This document shows, piece after piece, positions 50,122 to 58,620 of a stretch of DNA of 64,000 nucleotides. The notes under the pieces were generated by a model. It was given only the letters and a program-made list of their open reading frames with translations. It ran no database searches and was not told where the DNA came from. Within the stretch, counting starts at the first letter, position 1; every line of letters starts with the position of its first letter. Both the position numbers and the translations under genes were made by a program. This stretch comes from Chitinophaga dinghuensis (GTDB taxonomy: Bacteria > Bacteroidota > Bacteroidia > Chitinophagales > Chitinophagaceae): assembly GCF_003259435.1 (NCBI RefSeq), contig NZ_QLMA01000001.1:806001-870000 (forward strand), in the 5' to 3' direction.

Positions 50122-51093
50122 ATGCGCGCAATAATAATTTATCAACCAGGAGCTCCCTCCATGCTACAATTGAAAGAAAGACAGCAACCTATAGCAGGAG
50201 CAGGCGAGGTATTGATAAAAGTACATGCTGCCGGCGTGAACCGCCCGGATATAGCGCAGCGCAAAGGAAATTATGCAGCCCCTCCAGGTGCGCCGAAAGA
50301 AATACCAGGCCTGGAAGTGGCCGGAGAGATTGAAGCAATCGGAGAAGGTGTAGATAGGTGGAAAGTCGGCGATAAAGTATGTGCGCTTATTGCAGGCGGC
50401 GGTTACGCGGAATATGTTGTTGCGCCGGCAGGGCAATGTTTACCTGTGCCCGCAGGTTGGGATTTCATACAGGCATGTACGTTACCCGAAACGGTATTCA
50501 CTGTTTGGCATAATGTTTTTCAGCGGGGCCATCTGCAGCCGGGAGAGCATCTGCTGGTACATGGAGGTAGTAGTGGCATTGGTATTACCGCTGTTCAACT
50601 GGCGGTAGCAGCAGGCTCGAAAGCCTATGCTACTGCGGGAACAGATGCGAAATGTGCTGCCGTGATGGCTTTAGGAGCTACTTTATGCGTGAACTACAGA
50701 ACTACTGATTTCGTAGAGGCGTTGAGGGGAGAGGGGATTGATGTAATATTAGATATGGTAGGAGGAGATTATATTCCTAAAAACATCAATTTGTTGAGAG
50801 AAGAAGGCCGGTTGGTGTTTATCAATGTAATGCGGGGACATAAAGAAATGCTGGATGCCCTTGCAGTGATGCAGAAACGACTGACCATCACAGGAAGTAC
50901 CCTGCGTAGCCGGGATTTGAAATTCAAAGCGGCGCTGGCAGCTGATGTAGAAAAGCATGTATGGCCATGGATTGAACAAGGAAAGTTCAAACCGGTGATA
51001 TATAAGGTCTTTCCGCTGGGAGAAGCCGCTGCTGCCCATCAATTAATGGAAAGCAGTGAACATGTGGGAAAAATTGTACTCCAGGTGATTTAA
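50122..51093 (+). CDS. NAD(P)H:quinone oxidoreductase, zinc-less MDR family (PIG3-like)
   Basis: This is a 323-residue medium-chain dehydrogenase/reductase. The N-terminal GroES-like domain has VNRPDIAQRKGNYAAPPGAP and PGLEVAGEI. The NADPH-binding domain has LLVHGGSSGIGITAVQLAVA. The PIG3-type motif set (NRPDxxQRxGxYPPPPGA) favours a quinone or enone reductase. The structural-zinc Cys cluster of alcohol dehydrogenases is absent. Its stop codon directly abuts the end of the convergent Crp/Fnr gene. Confidence 0.92.
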   Translation: MRAIIIYQPGAPSMLQLKERQQPIAGAGEVLIKVHAAGVNRPDIAQRKGNYAAPPGAPKEIPGLEVAGEIEAIGEGVDRWKVGDKVCALIAGGGYAEYVVAPAGQCLPVPAGWDFIQACTLPETVFTVWHNVFQRGHLQPGEHLLVHGGSSGIGITAVQLAVAAGSKAYATAGTDAKCAAVMALGATLCVNYRTTDFVEALRGEGIDVILDMVGGDYIPKNINLLREEGRLVFINVMRGHKEMLDALAVMQKRLTITGSTLRSRDLKFKAALAADVEKHVWPWIEQGKFKPVIYKVFPLGEAAAAHQLMESSEHVGKIVLQVI

Positions 51094-51810
51094 TCAGCAA
51101 TCGTAATTGGAGATTTCTATCAGTTTACGAATATCCAGGATTTCAATCTTACGGCCCTGGGTATTAATGATAGCAGCCTCTTTGAATTCTTTAAGGAATC
51201 GTACCACGTTTTCCTTGGCAGTGCCAACAATACTCGCCAAATCCGTACGGGAAATATTAATTATTACTGGCGCACCAGACGTATGATCATCCTTGTATTT
51301 TTCTCTTAATACAATGAGGGCAATAGCCAACCTTTCTTTAACAGATCGTTGTGCAAAGACAGATATCGTATTGCTGAGTACCGCAAATTCATGACTCAAG
51401 GCCTTTAAAAGTCGCTGCGTAAGTATAGGCGATTGCGCTAAAGCAGCCAAAAAGTCCTCTTTTGGAACGAAATCCAGCACACAATCTTCGAGGGCGGCAG
51501 CTGAATCTGGGTACCTGTCTTCACCCAAAATGGCATGATATCCGATTATTTCTCCCGTATTAGCAACATATATAATCTGTTCTTTCCCGTCTTTGTCTGC
51601 CTTATATTTCTTTATTTTACCATGTTTAATGAAATATATTCCGGCCGGAATTCCCCCCTCTTTAAAGATGAGTTCTCCCTTTTCAAATGCTTGCTCCTGC
51701 CGGTTTTGGCATAGCATTTCATACTCTTCCTCCGGAAGGTGCTGAAAGATGGATTGTGACTTGAAATTCCATTTATCTATCGGAAAAATGCCAGTTAAGC
51801 TCATACACAC
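51094..51810 (-). CDS. Crp/Fnr-family transcriptional regulator
   Basis: This is a 238-residue protein. The effector domain (residues about 22-135) is a beta-roll with FEKGELIFKEGGIPAGIYFI and NTGEIIGYHAILGEDRY. The C-terminal winged helix has recognition helix GTAKENVVRFLKEFKE, keeping the Glu and Arg of Crp/Fnr proteins. The four-Cys [4Fe-4S] set of true FNR is missing. A start two codons later (MSLTGIF) is possible. The promoter region shared with the divergent methyltransferase gene holds a perfect FNR box, the probable binding site. Confidence 0.92.
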   Translation of the reverse strand: MCMSLTGIFPIDKWNFKSQSIFQHLPEEEYEMLCQNRQEQAFEKGELIFKEGGIPAGIYFIKHGKIKKYKADKDGKEQIIYVANTGEIIGYHAILGEDRYPDSAAALEDCVLDFVPKEDFLAALAQSPILTQRLLKALSHEFAVLSNTISVFAQRSVKERLAIALIVLREKYKDDHTSGAPVIINISRTDLASIVGTAKENVVRFLKEFKEAAIINTQGRKIEILDIRKLIEISNYDC

Positions 51811-51832
51811 AATTTACCCAACCCTAAAAAAA

Positions 51833-51846
51833 TTGATTTTTATCAA
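51833..51846. promoter_or_regulatory. Perfect FNR box (TTGAT-N4-ATCAA)
   Basis: TTGATTTTTATCAA is an exact FNR/Crp-type consensus site in the divergent region. Its centre (51839.5) is 41.5 bp upstream of the A of the methyltransferase ATG, which is also the predicted start of that transcript. For the Crp gene it would lie about 20 bp downstream of the start point. This geometry predicts class II activation of the methyltransferase and autorepression. Confidence 0.75.
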
Positions 51847-51860
51847 CGCAACAGGTTGAA

Positions 51861-51878
51861 TGCAAAGTTAACTTTGCA
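51861..51878. promoter_or_regulatory. Palindromic bidirectional promoter: two TAACTTTG -7 elements back to back
   Basis: TGCAAAGTTAACTTTGCA is a perfect 18-bp palindrome containing TAACTTTG on the plus strand (51869-51876) and on the minus strand (51870-51863), both exact TAnnTTTG matches overlapping by two bases. The plus element is 4 nt from the ATG at 51881 (leaderless). The minus element serves the Crp/Fnr gene with a leader of about 48 nt. Confidence 0.7.
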
Positions 51879-51880
51879 GG

Positions 51881-52501
51881 ATGGAATTATCAACAGAGGC
51901 AGGAATTAGTGAAAGATTGGTGAAACCGAACTGTTTTTTGAATGATGGAGCGTTTGACTGGCTGTACCCTGAGCGGATACAGCGTTTGTCCAGACGTCAC
52001 TGGACGCCGCTAGGAGTGGCAAAAGCATCTGCCAGATTCCTGGCAAATAAGCCAGGAGCAAAGATCCTGGATATTGGCAGTGGGGTGGGGAAATTTTGCC
52101 TGGTAGGCGGACATTACTTCCCGGATGCCTATTTTTACGGAGTGGAACAAAGGGAAGAATTGCATCAGATTGCCCTGGAAGCCAGAGATATGACGGGAAA
52201 ATTTAATGTGGAATTCATTCACGGCAACTTTACCCACCTGGATATGGACGATTTCGATAATTTCTACTTTTATAACTCCTTTTTTGAAAATCTGGATCAT
52301 AATGACAGAATTGATCACCAGATAGCATATTCTCCGAGCTTATACGTCTATTACTGTAAGTATCTGTTTAAATTGCTCGATGCAAGACCCTCAGGCACCC
52401 GCCTGGTTACTTTTCACAGCCTGGGAGATGAAATTCCTCCCGCATACCACCTCGTGGAATCCTCTATTGATACCCTGTTGAAAATGTATATTAAAAAATA
52501 A
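51881..52501 (+). CDS. Class I SAM-dependent methyltransferase
   Basis: This is a 206-residue protein with a Rossmann-fold methyltransferase core. Motif I is ILDIGSGVGKFCLVGG, the acidic residue after strand 2 is in YFYGVEQREEL, and VEFIHGNFTHLDMDDFDNFY covers motifs II/III. It carries a 60-residue N-terminal helical extension. The substrate is not recognisable. It is controlled by the FNR-type site and precedes an 83-residue hypothetical gene by 22 nt, so it may act in adaptation to low oxygen. Confidence 0.85.
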   Translation: MELSTEAGISERLVKPNCFLNDGAFDWLYPERIQRLSRRHWTPLGVAKASARFLANKPGAKILDIGSGVGKFCLVGGHYFPDAYFYGVEQREELHQIALEARDMTGKFNVEFIHGNFTHLDMDDFDNFYFYNSFFENLDHNDRIDHQIAYSPSLYVYYCKYLFKLLDARPSGTRLVTFHSLGDEIPPAYHLVESSIDTLLKMYIKK

Positions 52502-52523
52502 TTGATAAGCGATAAATATAAGC

Positions 52524-52775
52524 ATGATGAAAGCAGAAGGAAATATTGTCCCGATGGTAATGAGTCAAATTAAGAAAGGTGAAAGCTACGCAGAAGTAGA
52601 ATCAATCATTCAGAATGCTGTAAGTACTCTGTCTGAACCAAACAAACTGGCATCCTTGGAAAAATTGCATGCCGAACTGGACGCAATGAATCCGCTGGAC
52701 TTTAACAGCACGGAATGGAATGCCTGCCGTTACGCGAGAATGTATCTCCGTACCCAGATGGCCGAAGCTATCTGA
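52524..52775 (+). CDS. Small hypothetical helical protein downstream of the methyltransferase
   Basis: This is an 83-residue soluble protein I do not recognise, predicted to be all helical (IIQNAVSTLSEPNKLASLEK, ACRYARMYLRTQMAEAI). It has no Cys pair or known motif. Two ATG codons stand in tandem at the start. It is the last gene of the FNR-box operon and is followed by a terminator. Confidence 0.7.
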   Translation: MMKAEGNIVPMVMSQIKKGESYAEVESIIQNAVSTLSEPNKLASLEKLHAELDAMNPLDFNSTEWNACRYARMYLRTQMAEAI

Positions 52776-52827
52776 GTTCAGAAAAATGGTATTTTTATTG
52801 AAAATCTTATGCCTGACCAGGCAGTAA

Positions 52828-52862
52828 CTAAAGCCTTCCCATTCGGAAGGCTTTAGTTTTTC
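52828..52862. terminator. Bidirectional terminator
   Basis: A 12-bp stem (CTAAAGCCTTCC / GGAAGGCTTTAG, 52828-52839 with 52845-52856) has a 5-nt loop and a T run. Its right end overlaps the last codons of the convergent AraC gene, so it serves both strands. Confidence 0.85.
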
Positions 52863-53638
52863 CGGAAATCTGTTGGCCGGGAATGCGTAAATTCCTGAAA
52901 AGCATCACTAAATGAACTAATAGACGTATATCCTACCGCATAGGCAATATCACTCACCGGCCGCGATGTCTTCAATATCATCTCAATCGCCTTTACCATA
53001 CGCAATGTCCGCAGAAACTGCAGAAAGGATATATGCATGGAAGATTGAAACAACCGGGACATAGACCGCTGACTAAGATTAAAATGCTTACTCACACTCT
53101 CCAGCGTCAGGCGTTCTCCAATATTTTTCTCCAGGTATTTAATAATATGTTGCATCTGATCATCATCTGTGGTAGGCAAAATGATCGGCAATGCCTTGTT
53201 ATTTAATTGTGGCAGTAGTTTCTTCAGCGATACTAAAAATTCGAAATTATAATCCTTACGCGTTACATGATAGCCATCCCAGCGCTCGGTATAATTAATC
53301 ATTTGTATCAGCAACTCGCTGGCAGGGTAAATACCTAACTGACTGTAAAATGGGTCTGTATCATCGTCGTGGGAATAAAAATAAAGGGAACGTAATACAG
53401 TGGCCGAATAACCAATACGCAATATATGAGGCATGCCCTGCGGTACCCAGAAGAAATGTCTGGCAGGTATTACATATGTCTTATAATCTATTGTTATATA
53501 CGCAATTCCTCCCTCCACATAACTCAACTGCCCCTTATTATGCTTATGCAGCGGAATCAGTTTCTCCGATTTCTCATGCATTACAAACACAGCATTACGC
53601 TGCTTGTTAATCTCCGGTAAGGATGCAATCAACCCCAT
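52853..53638 (-). CDS. AraC-family regulator of the adjacent efflux operon
   Basis: This is a 261-residue protein. The N-terminal cupin-like sensing domain (residues about 15-150) has LIPLHKHNKGQLSYVEGG and FFWVPQGMPHIL. The C-terminal AraC DNA-binding domain (about 165-260) has LTLESVSKHFNLSQRSMSRL and PVSDIAYAVGYTSISSFSDA. It is divergent from the tolC/hlyD/MFS operon across a 139-bp region with promoters on both strands, so it most likely controls that exporter. Confidence 0.92.
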   Translation of the reverse strand: MGLIASLPEINKQRNAVFVMHEKSEKLIPLHKHNKGQLSYVEGGIAYITIDYKTYVIPARHFFWVPQGMPHILRIGYSATVLRSLYFYSHDDDTDPFYSQLGIYPASELLIQMINYTERWDGYHVTRKDYNFEFLVSLKKLLPQLNNKALPIILPTTDDDQMQHIIKYLEKNIGERLTLESVSKHFNLSQRSMSRLFQSSMHISFLQFLRTLRMVKAIEMILKTSRPVSDIAYAVGYTSISSFSDAFQEFTHSRPTDFRKN

Positions 53639-53661
53639 TTTTTCAACATTTTAACCCGCCA

Positions 53662-53669
53662 CAAAGGTA
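53662..53669 (-). promoter_or_regulatory. -7 promoter element TACCTTTG for the AraC gene
   Basis: This is a perfect TAnnTTTG match on the minus strand, with a leader of about 20 nt. Confidence 0.55.
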
Positions 53670-53738
53670 AAAATTTAAATTGGCCGGAATCATGAAAAAA
53701 TTGACTATTTATCAGAAAGGGCAAATTATTTACTGTTC

Positions 53739-53746
53739 TAATTTTG
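53739..53746 (+). promoter_or_regulatory. -7 promoter element TAATTTTG for the tripartite efflux operon
   Basis: This is a perfect TAnnTTTG match with a leader of about 28 nt. No -33 TTTG is present at the right spacing, consistent with the need for an activator such as the divergent AraC protein. Confidence 0.55.
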
Positions 53747-53777
53747 CGTCGGATATGGATGATAGTATCTAATTTTT

Positions 53778-55115
53778 ATGAATTACAAACATCGGATTAT
53801 TGCCACCTGTATGATTTTGGCAATCCACTCATTACCCATTTACGCGCAGGAACACAACGCTGCCCTAAATGATACCCTGAATATAACATTGCCGGAAGCC
53901 TGGCAAAAAGCGGAAGCCTACAGCCGCGCCATCGCCATCAAAAAGAAAGCTACCGACATCGCCGGAGAAGAAATCAAAGATGCTAAGATGGAAAGACTAC
54001 CAGAAGTGGAAGTCATGGCCAGCGCGGAGAAAGCGACCAACATCCCCATCTACGGAAATGGTATCTTCTCCAAACCTACAGAACAGCATGAAGTGATTCA
54101 CAATCTCTACAAAGCCAGCGCTGATTTCTACTTCAATATTTACAATGGGAACAAGCTAAACCTGAAAATTGAGGAAGACAAAGTATTACATCAGTTATCC
54201 GCTATTCATCAGGAAGAAACTGTTTCCCAGATCAGATATCAGACGGCTGCTTTGTTCCTGGAATTACAACAGGCGCAGATCTTCAGGGAACTTATCCTAA
54301 AAGATATTGCCGATCAGGAAAAGCAATTGCAGGAAATCAGAACCTTTCACCGCAACGGTACTGTCCTGAAAAGCGATGTACTTCGTGTGGAACTGGATCT
54401 TTCCAAACGTAAGCTGACACTGGTGAAAATTGAGAATGATATACTCATCGCCAATCAGAAATTAAATATCATTTTGGGAGAGCCGGACGACAGGCCCGTA
54501 CATCCGGATTGCGCTGTGATGGTTGAAAACAACGGGTCTTACAATGATTACCTTGCCGCTGCACTCCATCATTCATATATGTACCACATATCTGAACAGC
54601 AAACAGCAATTAGTCGTCTTCACCTGGAGCAGGTACGTGCAAATGTTCGTCCGAAAGTGGGACTGTATGGAGACTTCTGGTATTCGAACCCGCAGATATT
54701 CCTTTATCCATACAATCCCAGCTGGTATTCCGTCGGGATTGGCGGTGTGAAAGTATCGTTTCCGATATCTTCTCTTTATCATAATGCGCACAAGGTAAGT
54801 GCAGCAAAACTGGAATATGAAAAGGAAGAAGAAACGCATAAGGATACAGAAGATAAAGTGCGTCAACAGGTGAAAGAAGCATTCTTAAGATACAGAGAAT
54901 CGCTGGTGCAGATAGATGTCGCCACCACCAATGTGACCCGTGCAGAGGAGAATGCACGCATCATCAAAAGTGCTTATTTTCATCAGGCATCCCTCGTTAC
55001 AGACCTGCTGGATGCTGATGTACAACTGCTGCAAACGCGCTTTGAGCTGGCCGCAGCAAAGATACTCTCCCAAAATAAATACTACTTACTCCAGCATATC
55101 ACAGGTACGCTATAA
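53778..55115 (+). CDS. TolC-family outer-membrane efflux protein
   Basis: This is a 445-residue protein with a signal peptide ending near PIYAQ. It has the two-repeat TolC/OEP fold of long helices: LPEAWQKAEAYSRAIAIKKK, then FLELQQAQIFRELILKDIAD and the second repeat with VKEAFLRYRESLVQID, ending in NKYYLLQHITGTL. It forms the outer-membrane channel for the HlyD-type adaptor and MFS pump encoded 5 nt downstream and beyond. Confidence 0.93.
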   Translation: MNYKHRIIATCMILAIHSLPIYAQEHNAALNDTLNITLPEAWQKAEAYSRAIAIKKKATDIAGEEIKDAKMERLPEVEVMASAEKATNIPIYGNGIFSKPTEQHEVIHNLYKASADFYFNIYNGNKLNLKIEEDKVLHQLSAIHQEETVSQIRYQTAALFLELQQAQIFRELILKDIADQEKQLQEIRTFHRNGTVLKSDVLRVELDLSKRKLTLVKIENDILIANQKLNIILGEPDDRPVHPDCAVMVENNGSYNDYLAAALHHSYMYHISEQQTAISRLHLEQVRANVRPKVGLYGDFWYSNPQIFLYPYNPSWYSVGIGGVKVSFPISSLYHNAHKVSAAKLEYEKEEETHKDTEDKVRQQVKEAFLRYRESLVQIDVATTNVTRAEENARIIKSAYFHQASLVTDLLDADVQLLQTRFELAAAKILSQNKYYLLQHITGTL

Positions 55116-55120
55116 TTAAA

Positions 55121-56185
55121 ATGAAAAAGAAACATTTAGTCACAGACAGGCTGATCACCAGGATCACAGGCTGGATGGCCGGTATTATTGTACTTGCACT
55201 GGCCGTATGGGGACTTCAAACTATCCGCTCCTGGTATCTGTACGAACAAACAAATGACGCCCAGGTACAGGAATATGTAAACCCCGTAATAGCAAGGGCT
55301 GGCGGTTTTATTGTTGCGGTGAAGTTTGAAGAAAACCAATCCGTGAGAAAAGGAGATACCCTCCTCGTGATAGACAACCGGGAATACACCCTGCAATCGG
55401 ATCAAACGGAAGCGTCTATACGAAAAGCAGAAGCGCAGTTGCACGTATTGGAAAGTAATATTCATACACTGGAGAAAACGGCCAGCGCATCTAACGCTCA
55501 GATTGATGGGGCCAAAGCCCGCGTATGGAAGCAGGAGCTGGAATACAAGCGTTACAAGGAAATGTATGATGATGAAGCCGCCACCAAGCAACAGTTAGAA
55601 AATGTGCAGGCAACTTTGGATATCAATAACAGCGATTATAAATCGGCCAGAGAAAATTTCGATGCCGCTACCTCCCGTATTGCAGATGCGCGAGCGGAGA
55701 AATCGGTCGTAGAAGCAGAGATAGCCAGACTTCGTTCTTTATTGGATCGTCATAACCTGGATGTGGAATATACCGTGGTCAGGGCCGCATATGATGGCCG
55801 TATGGGTCGTAGAACAGTGGAGCCCGGACAAATGATCGATGCCGGGGAAACGTTGGCATATATCGTGAATAATGAAACAGATAAATGGATAGTCGCCAAT
55901 TATAAAGAAACACAAGTGGCAAGTATGCGTGTAGGCGATACCGTTAATATTGTGGCGGACGCTTACCCGGATCAACATTTCAAAGGAACAGTTATCTCAC
56001 TGTCGCCCGCCACTGGTTCCAGTTTTTCACTGTTGCCGCCAGATAACTCTACCGGTAACTATGTGAAGATTGTGCAGCGCATACCGGTGCGTATACGTGT
56101 GGATGGAGAACGGAAAGATATCGACCGACTTAAAGTGGGCATGAATGTGAATGTCTATCTGCCTAAAAAACAGCATCATGGATAA
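55121..56185 (+). CDS. HlyD/EmrA-family periplasmic adaptor
   Basis: This is a 354-residue membrane fusion protein. One N-terminal transmembrane helix (residues about 16-34, GWMAGIIVLALAVWGLQTI) is followed by a split lipoyl domain (VKFEENQSVRKGDTLLVID and YDGRMGRRTVEPGQMIDAGE), a long alpha-hairpin (about 90-205) and a beta-barrel domain (VGDTVNIVADAYPDQHFKG). It links the inner-membrane MFS pump to TolC. The last codons overlap the start of the pump gene. Confidence 0.94.
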   Translation: MKKKHLVTDRLITRITGWMAGIIVLALAVWGLQTIRSWYLYEQTNDAQVQEYVNPVIARAGGFIVAVKFEENQSVRKGDTLLVIDNREYTLQSDQTEASIRKAEAQLHVLESNIHTLEKTASASNAQIDGAKARVWKQELEYKRYKEMYDDEAATKQQLENVQATLDINNSDYKSARENFDAATSRIADARAEKSVVEAEIARLRSLLDRHNLDVEYTVVRAAYDGRMGRRTVEPGQMIDAGETLAYIVNNETDKWIVANYKETQVASMRVGDTVNIVADAYPDQHFKGTVISLSPATGSSFSLLPPDNSTGNYVKIVQRIPVRIRVDGERKDIDRLKVGMNVNVYLPKKQHHG

Positions 56186-57767
56186 TTCCATTCCCATATT
56201 CCGAAAGTGGACGCCGGAATGGCTGATTAAGATCATGCTGTTTCTGTTGATCGTGCCTTCTATCGCGCTATTTTTTCTGCCGATGGCCAATATCAATGCG
56301 GCGGCGGGATACTATGGCTGTGAACCGGCAGATATCCAGTTTTCAGTAGCGTTATTCTACGCGGGATATGTAGGTTTTTACAGTCTGGAACGCCGGTTCT
56401 TCGTGTTTATGGCGGCAAAAGAGTATTTCGTTGTATTCACCTTTTTGCAAATCCTCACCTGTCTGATTTGTTATCATACCAATGATCTGAATATCTTTTT
56501 GCCGGTACGTTTTATTCAGGGAATGTTGTTTGCATGTACAGTGAATCTTTCCTTGTCGCTCATGTTTACCCGGTTGAAAAGCGAGCGGGCCAGGGAAATC
56601 AGTTTTTCTGTATTCTTTGGGTTCCTGTTGTGTGCCGTTCCTTTCAATAACCTTGTAACAGCAGATCTGATAGATGCGATGGATTTCAATGCGGTGTACA
56701 AAGCCGCCATATTCGCCTATTTGCCTTGCTTGTGTTTGTTGGTGTTGACGATGAACGGGGTGAGACTCAATGTACGTTTTCCGCTCTATAACCTCGACTG
56801 GCAGAGCTTTGTACTCTACAGTATCATGCTCTGTTTATTTGGTTATATCATGATTTACGGGCAGGAGTATTATTGGATGCAAGATCAACGAATACGCAAC
56901 AGCGTTATAGGGATAGTAGTAGTGTTATTGATTTATATAGTGAGACAAAAGCATATGCGGCGGCCGTATGTACACCTGAAAATATTTCGGTACCGGAATT
57001 TCAAGGTGGGGCTGTTGGTGCTTTTTATCATGTATATCTGTCGTTTTGCTTCCGGTATCACTAATACATTCTATGCAGTCGTCTTGAAATTTGACCCCAT
57101 GCATGTGTCTTATATGAATATTCTGAATATTGCGGGATTGGTGCTGGGGGTGATTATTGCCTGCTGTTTGATATTGCAGAAGAAGCATATCCGGTACATA
57201 TGGGTACCAGGATTTCTGTTGTTACTAGGATTTCATTTGCGGATGTTTTTTCTGTTTGATGTGCAGGCAGACGAGTTTAACTATTATCTGCCATTGTTGG
57301 CACAAGGTATTGGTGTGGGCCTGATTATGGTACCTACCATAGTATATGCTATTTCTTCTGTTCCAACGGCGGTAGGGGCTTCGGCTTCAGCGGTATGTCT
57401 GGCAGTGCGTTATTTGGGATTTTGCGTAAGTATTGGGCTAATTAATTTCTTTGAGTTATTCGGAAAGAGCAGGCATTACAACGCATTCCAGGATCATCTT
57501 ACCAAGCTGGACCCGGTGGTCAGACAAACCCTGCGTATGCAGGCGCACAAATTGGAAGCAAAGGGAATGGTGGCTGGAAAAGCAATGCGGGCCTCGGACA
57601 AGCTGCTGGTGAATGCTGTGAATACACAGGGCCAGATACGTTTTGCCATGGATTACTATGAATTGATGTCGTGTTTAATTGTTTTAACGTTGGTACTGAT
57701 ACTATTGTTTCCGTACCTGAACAAGACAGCAGTTTATCTGAGATCCCGCAGGCTTTCTCCTGCTTAA
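56178..57767 (+). CDS. MFS efflux pump, DHA2/EmrB-like (14 TM)
   Basis: This is a 529-residue integral membrane protein with about fourteen hydrophobic segments, the EmrB layout. I chose ATG 56178 (MDNSIPIFRKW), which overlaps the adaptor stop by 8 nt; an upstream ATG at 56151 would overlap much further. Several helices carry RFIQGMLFACTVNLSLSLMF and VPTIVYAISSVPTAVGASAS. The consensus motif A is weak. Drugs, bile-like compounds or secondary metabolites are typical substrates; here it is unknown. It is the last gene of the tripartite operon. Confidence 0.9.
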   Translation: MDNSIPIFRKWTPEWLIKIMLFLLIVPSIALFFLPMANINAAAGYYGCEPADIQFSVALFYAGYVGFYSLERRFFVFMAAKEYFVVFTFLQILTCLICYHTNDLNIFLPVRFIQGMLFACTVNLSLSLMFTRLKSERAREISFSVFFGFLLCAVPFNNLVTADLIDAMDFNAVYKAAIFAYLPCLCLLVLTMNGVRLNVRFPLYNLDWQSFVLYSIMLCLFGYIMIYGQEYYWMQDQRIRNSVIGIVVVLLIYIVRQKHMRRPYVHLKIFRYRNFKVGLLVLFIMYICRFASGITNTFYAVVLKFDPMHVSYMNILNIAGLVLGVIIACCLILQKKHIRYIWVPGFLLLLGFHLRMFFLFDVQADEFNYYLPLLAQGIGVGLIMVPTIVYAISSVPTAVGASASAVCLAVRYLGFCVSIGLINFFELFGKSRHYNAFQDHLTKLDPVVRQTLRMQAHKLEAKGMVAGKAMRASDKLLVNAVNTQGQIRFAMDYYELMSCLIVLTLVLILLFPYLNKTAVYLRSRRLSPA

Positions 57768-57808
57768 ATTTTGTAGATCATACATGTGTTAATAATCGTC
57801 CACGTAAC

Positions 57809-57842
57809 CGGTCGTCCCATTTTTGGGACGACCGCTTTATTT
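57809..57842. terminator. Terminator between the efflux operon and the SDR gene
   Basis: An 11-bp stem (CGGTCGTCCCA / TGGGACGACCG, 57809-57819 with 57824-57834) has a TTTT loop and a T-rich tail. It ends 2 nt before the last codon of the convergent SDR gene. Confidence 0.85.
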
Positions 57843-57843
57843 A

Positions 57844-58563
57844 TTATAAACTCAATCCTCCGTCTACTCGTACAACCGTTCCTGTTACAAAGTTATTTCT
57901 TGCGAGGAACAGGATACCGTCTGCTACTTCTTCTGGTTTTCCTACTCTGCCAGCTGGCGTTTGCGCAGCATAGCTATCGAAGGCCGCTTTTTTATCTGCT
58001 GTGGGGAGGAAGTCCCACCAAGGGGTATCAATGACGCCTGGAGAAACAGCGTTGATGCGTACGGGTTGTATCTCTTTAGCAATAGCTGGTATCATCAGTT
58101 CCAGGCTACCATTGATTGCTGCCAGTCCGGATGTGCCTGGAAGTCCGAGTATACTTGAAACAGCTGTTACGATGGTGATACTACCCGCTTTGTTAATATG
58201 AGGCAATGCTGCCTGTATGGTATTTAGCTGTGGCCAGAATTTTCCTTCAAAGCCTTCCTGTAAATCCTGCAATGGTAGGGTAGAGAACTGACCTGCGCCT
58301 TTTCCTCCACTGAGGGTAACTACCAGATGATCAAAGGGGCCATGTTCCTGGAAGAACTGATCCAGCGCTGCGCGATCGCCGCTATCCACTGCTGCCGTGT
58401 TAATCCCGGGGAGTGCTGCGGCAGCCTGTTGTAATTTCTCTTTAGAACGACCGGTAATAGTCACTTGTGCTTTTGCATCCTGCAATTGTCTGGCGGCAGC
58501 AAGGCCAACACCGGTAGAGCCGCCTGCTACGATAACTTTTTTTCCTTCGAAATTTCCTGACAT
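57844..58563 (-). CDS. Short-chain dehydrogenase-like protein lacking the catalytic YxxxK
   Basis: This is a 239-residue classical-size SDR. The cofactor motif is intact (VIVAGGSTGVGLAAARQL), the NNAG-like position reads LSGGKG, Ser of the active site is present (TAVSSILGLPG), and INAVSPGVIDTPWW follows. At the YxAxK position the sequence is LAAINGSLE, so the catalytic Tyr and Lys are replaced by Leu and Asn. It may therefore bind nucleotide without classical dehydrogenase chemistry, or use other residues. The gene lies just downstream of an AraC regulator with paired direct repeats between them. Confidence 0.88.
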   Translation of the reverse strand: MSGNFEGKKVIVAGGSTGVGLAAARQLQDAKAQVTITGRSKEKLQQAAAALPGINTAAVDSGDRAALDQFFQEHGPFDHLVVTLSGGKGAGQFSTLPLQDLQEGFEGKFWPQLNTIQAALPHINKAGSITIVTAVSSILGLPGTSGLAAINGSLELMIPAIAKEIQPVRINAVSPGVIDTPWWDFLPTADKKAAFDSYAAQTPAGRVGKPEEVADGILFLARNNFVTGTVVRVDGGLSL

Positions 58564-58620
58564 AATATTTGGGTTTTGTGATACAAAGTTGGGGCAAAAT
58601 GATCGGTTGATTATTATCCT

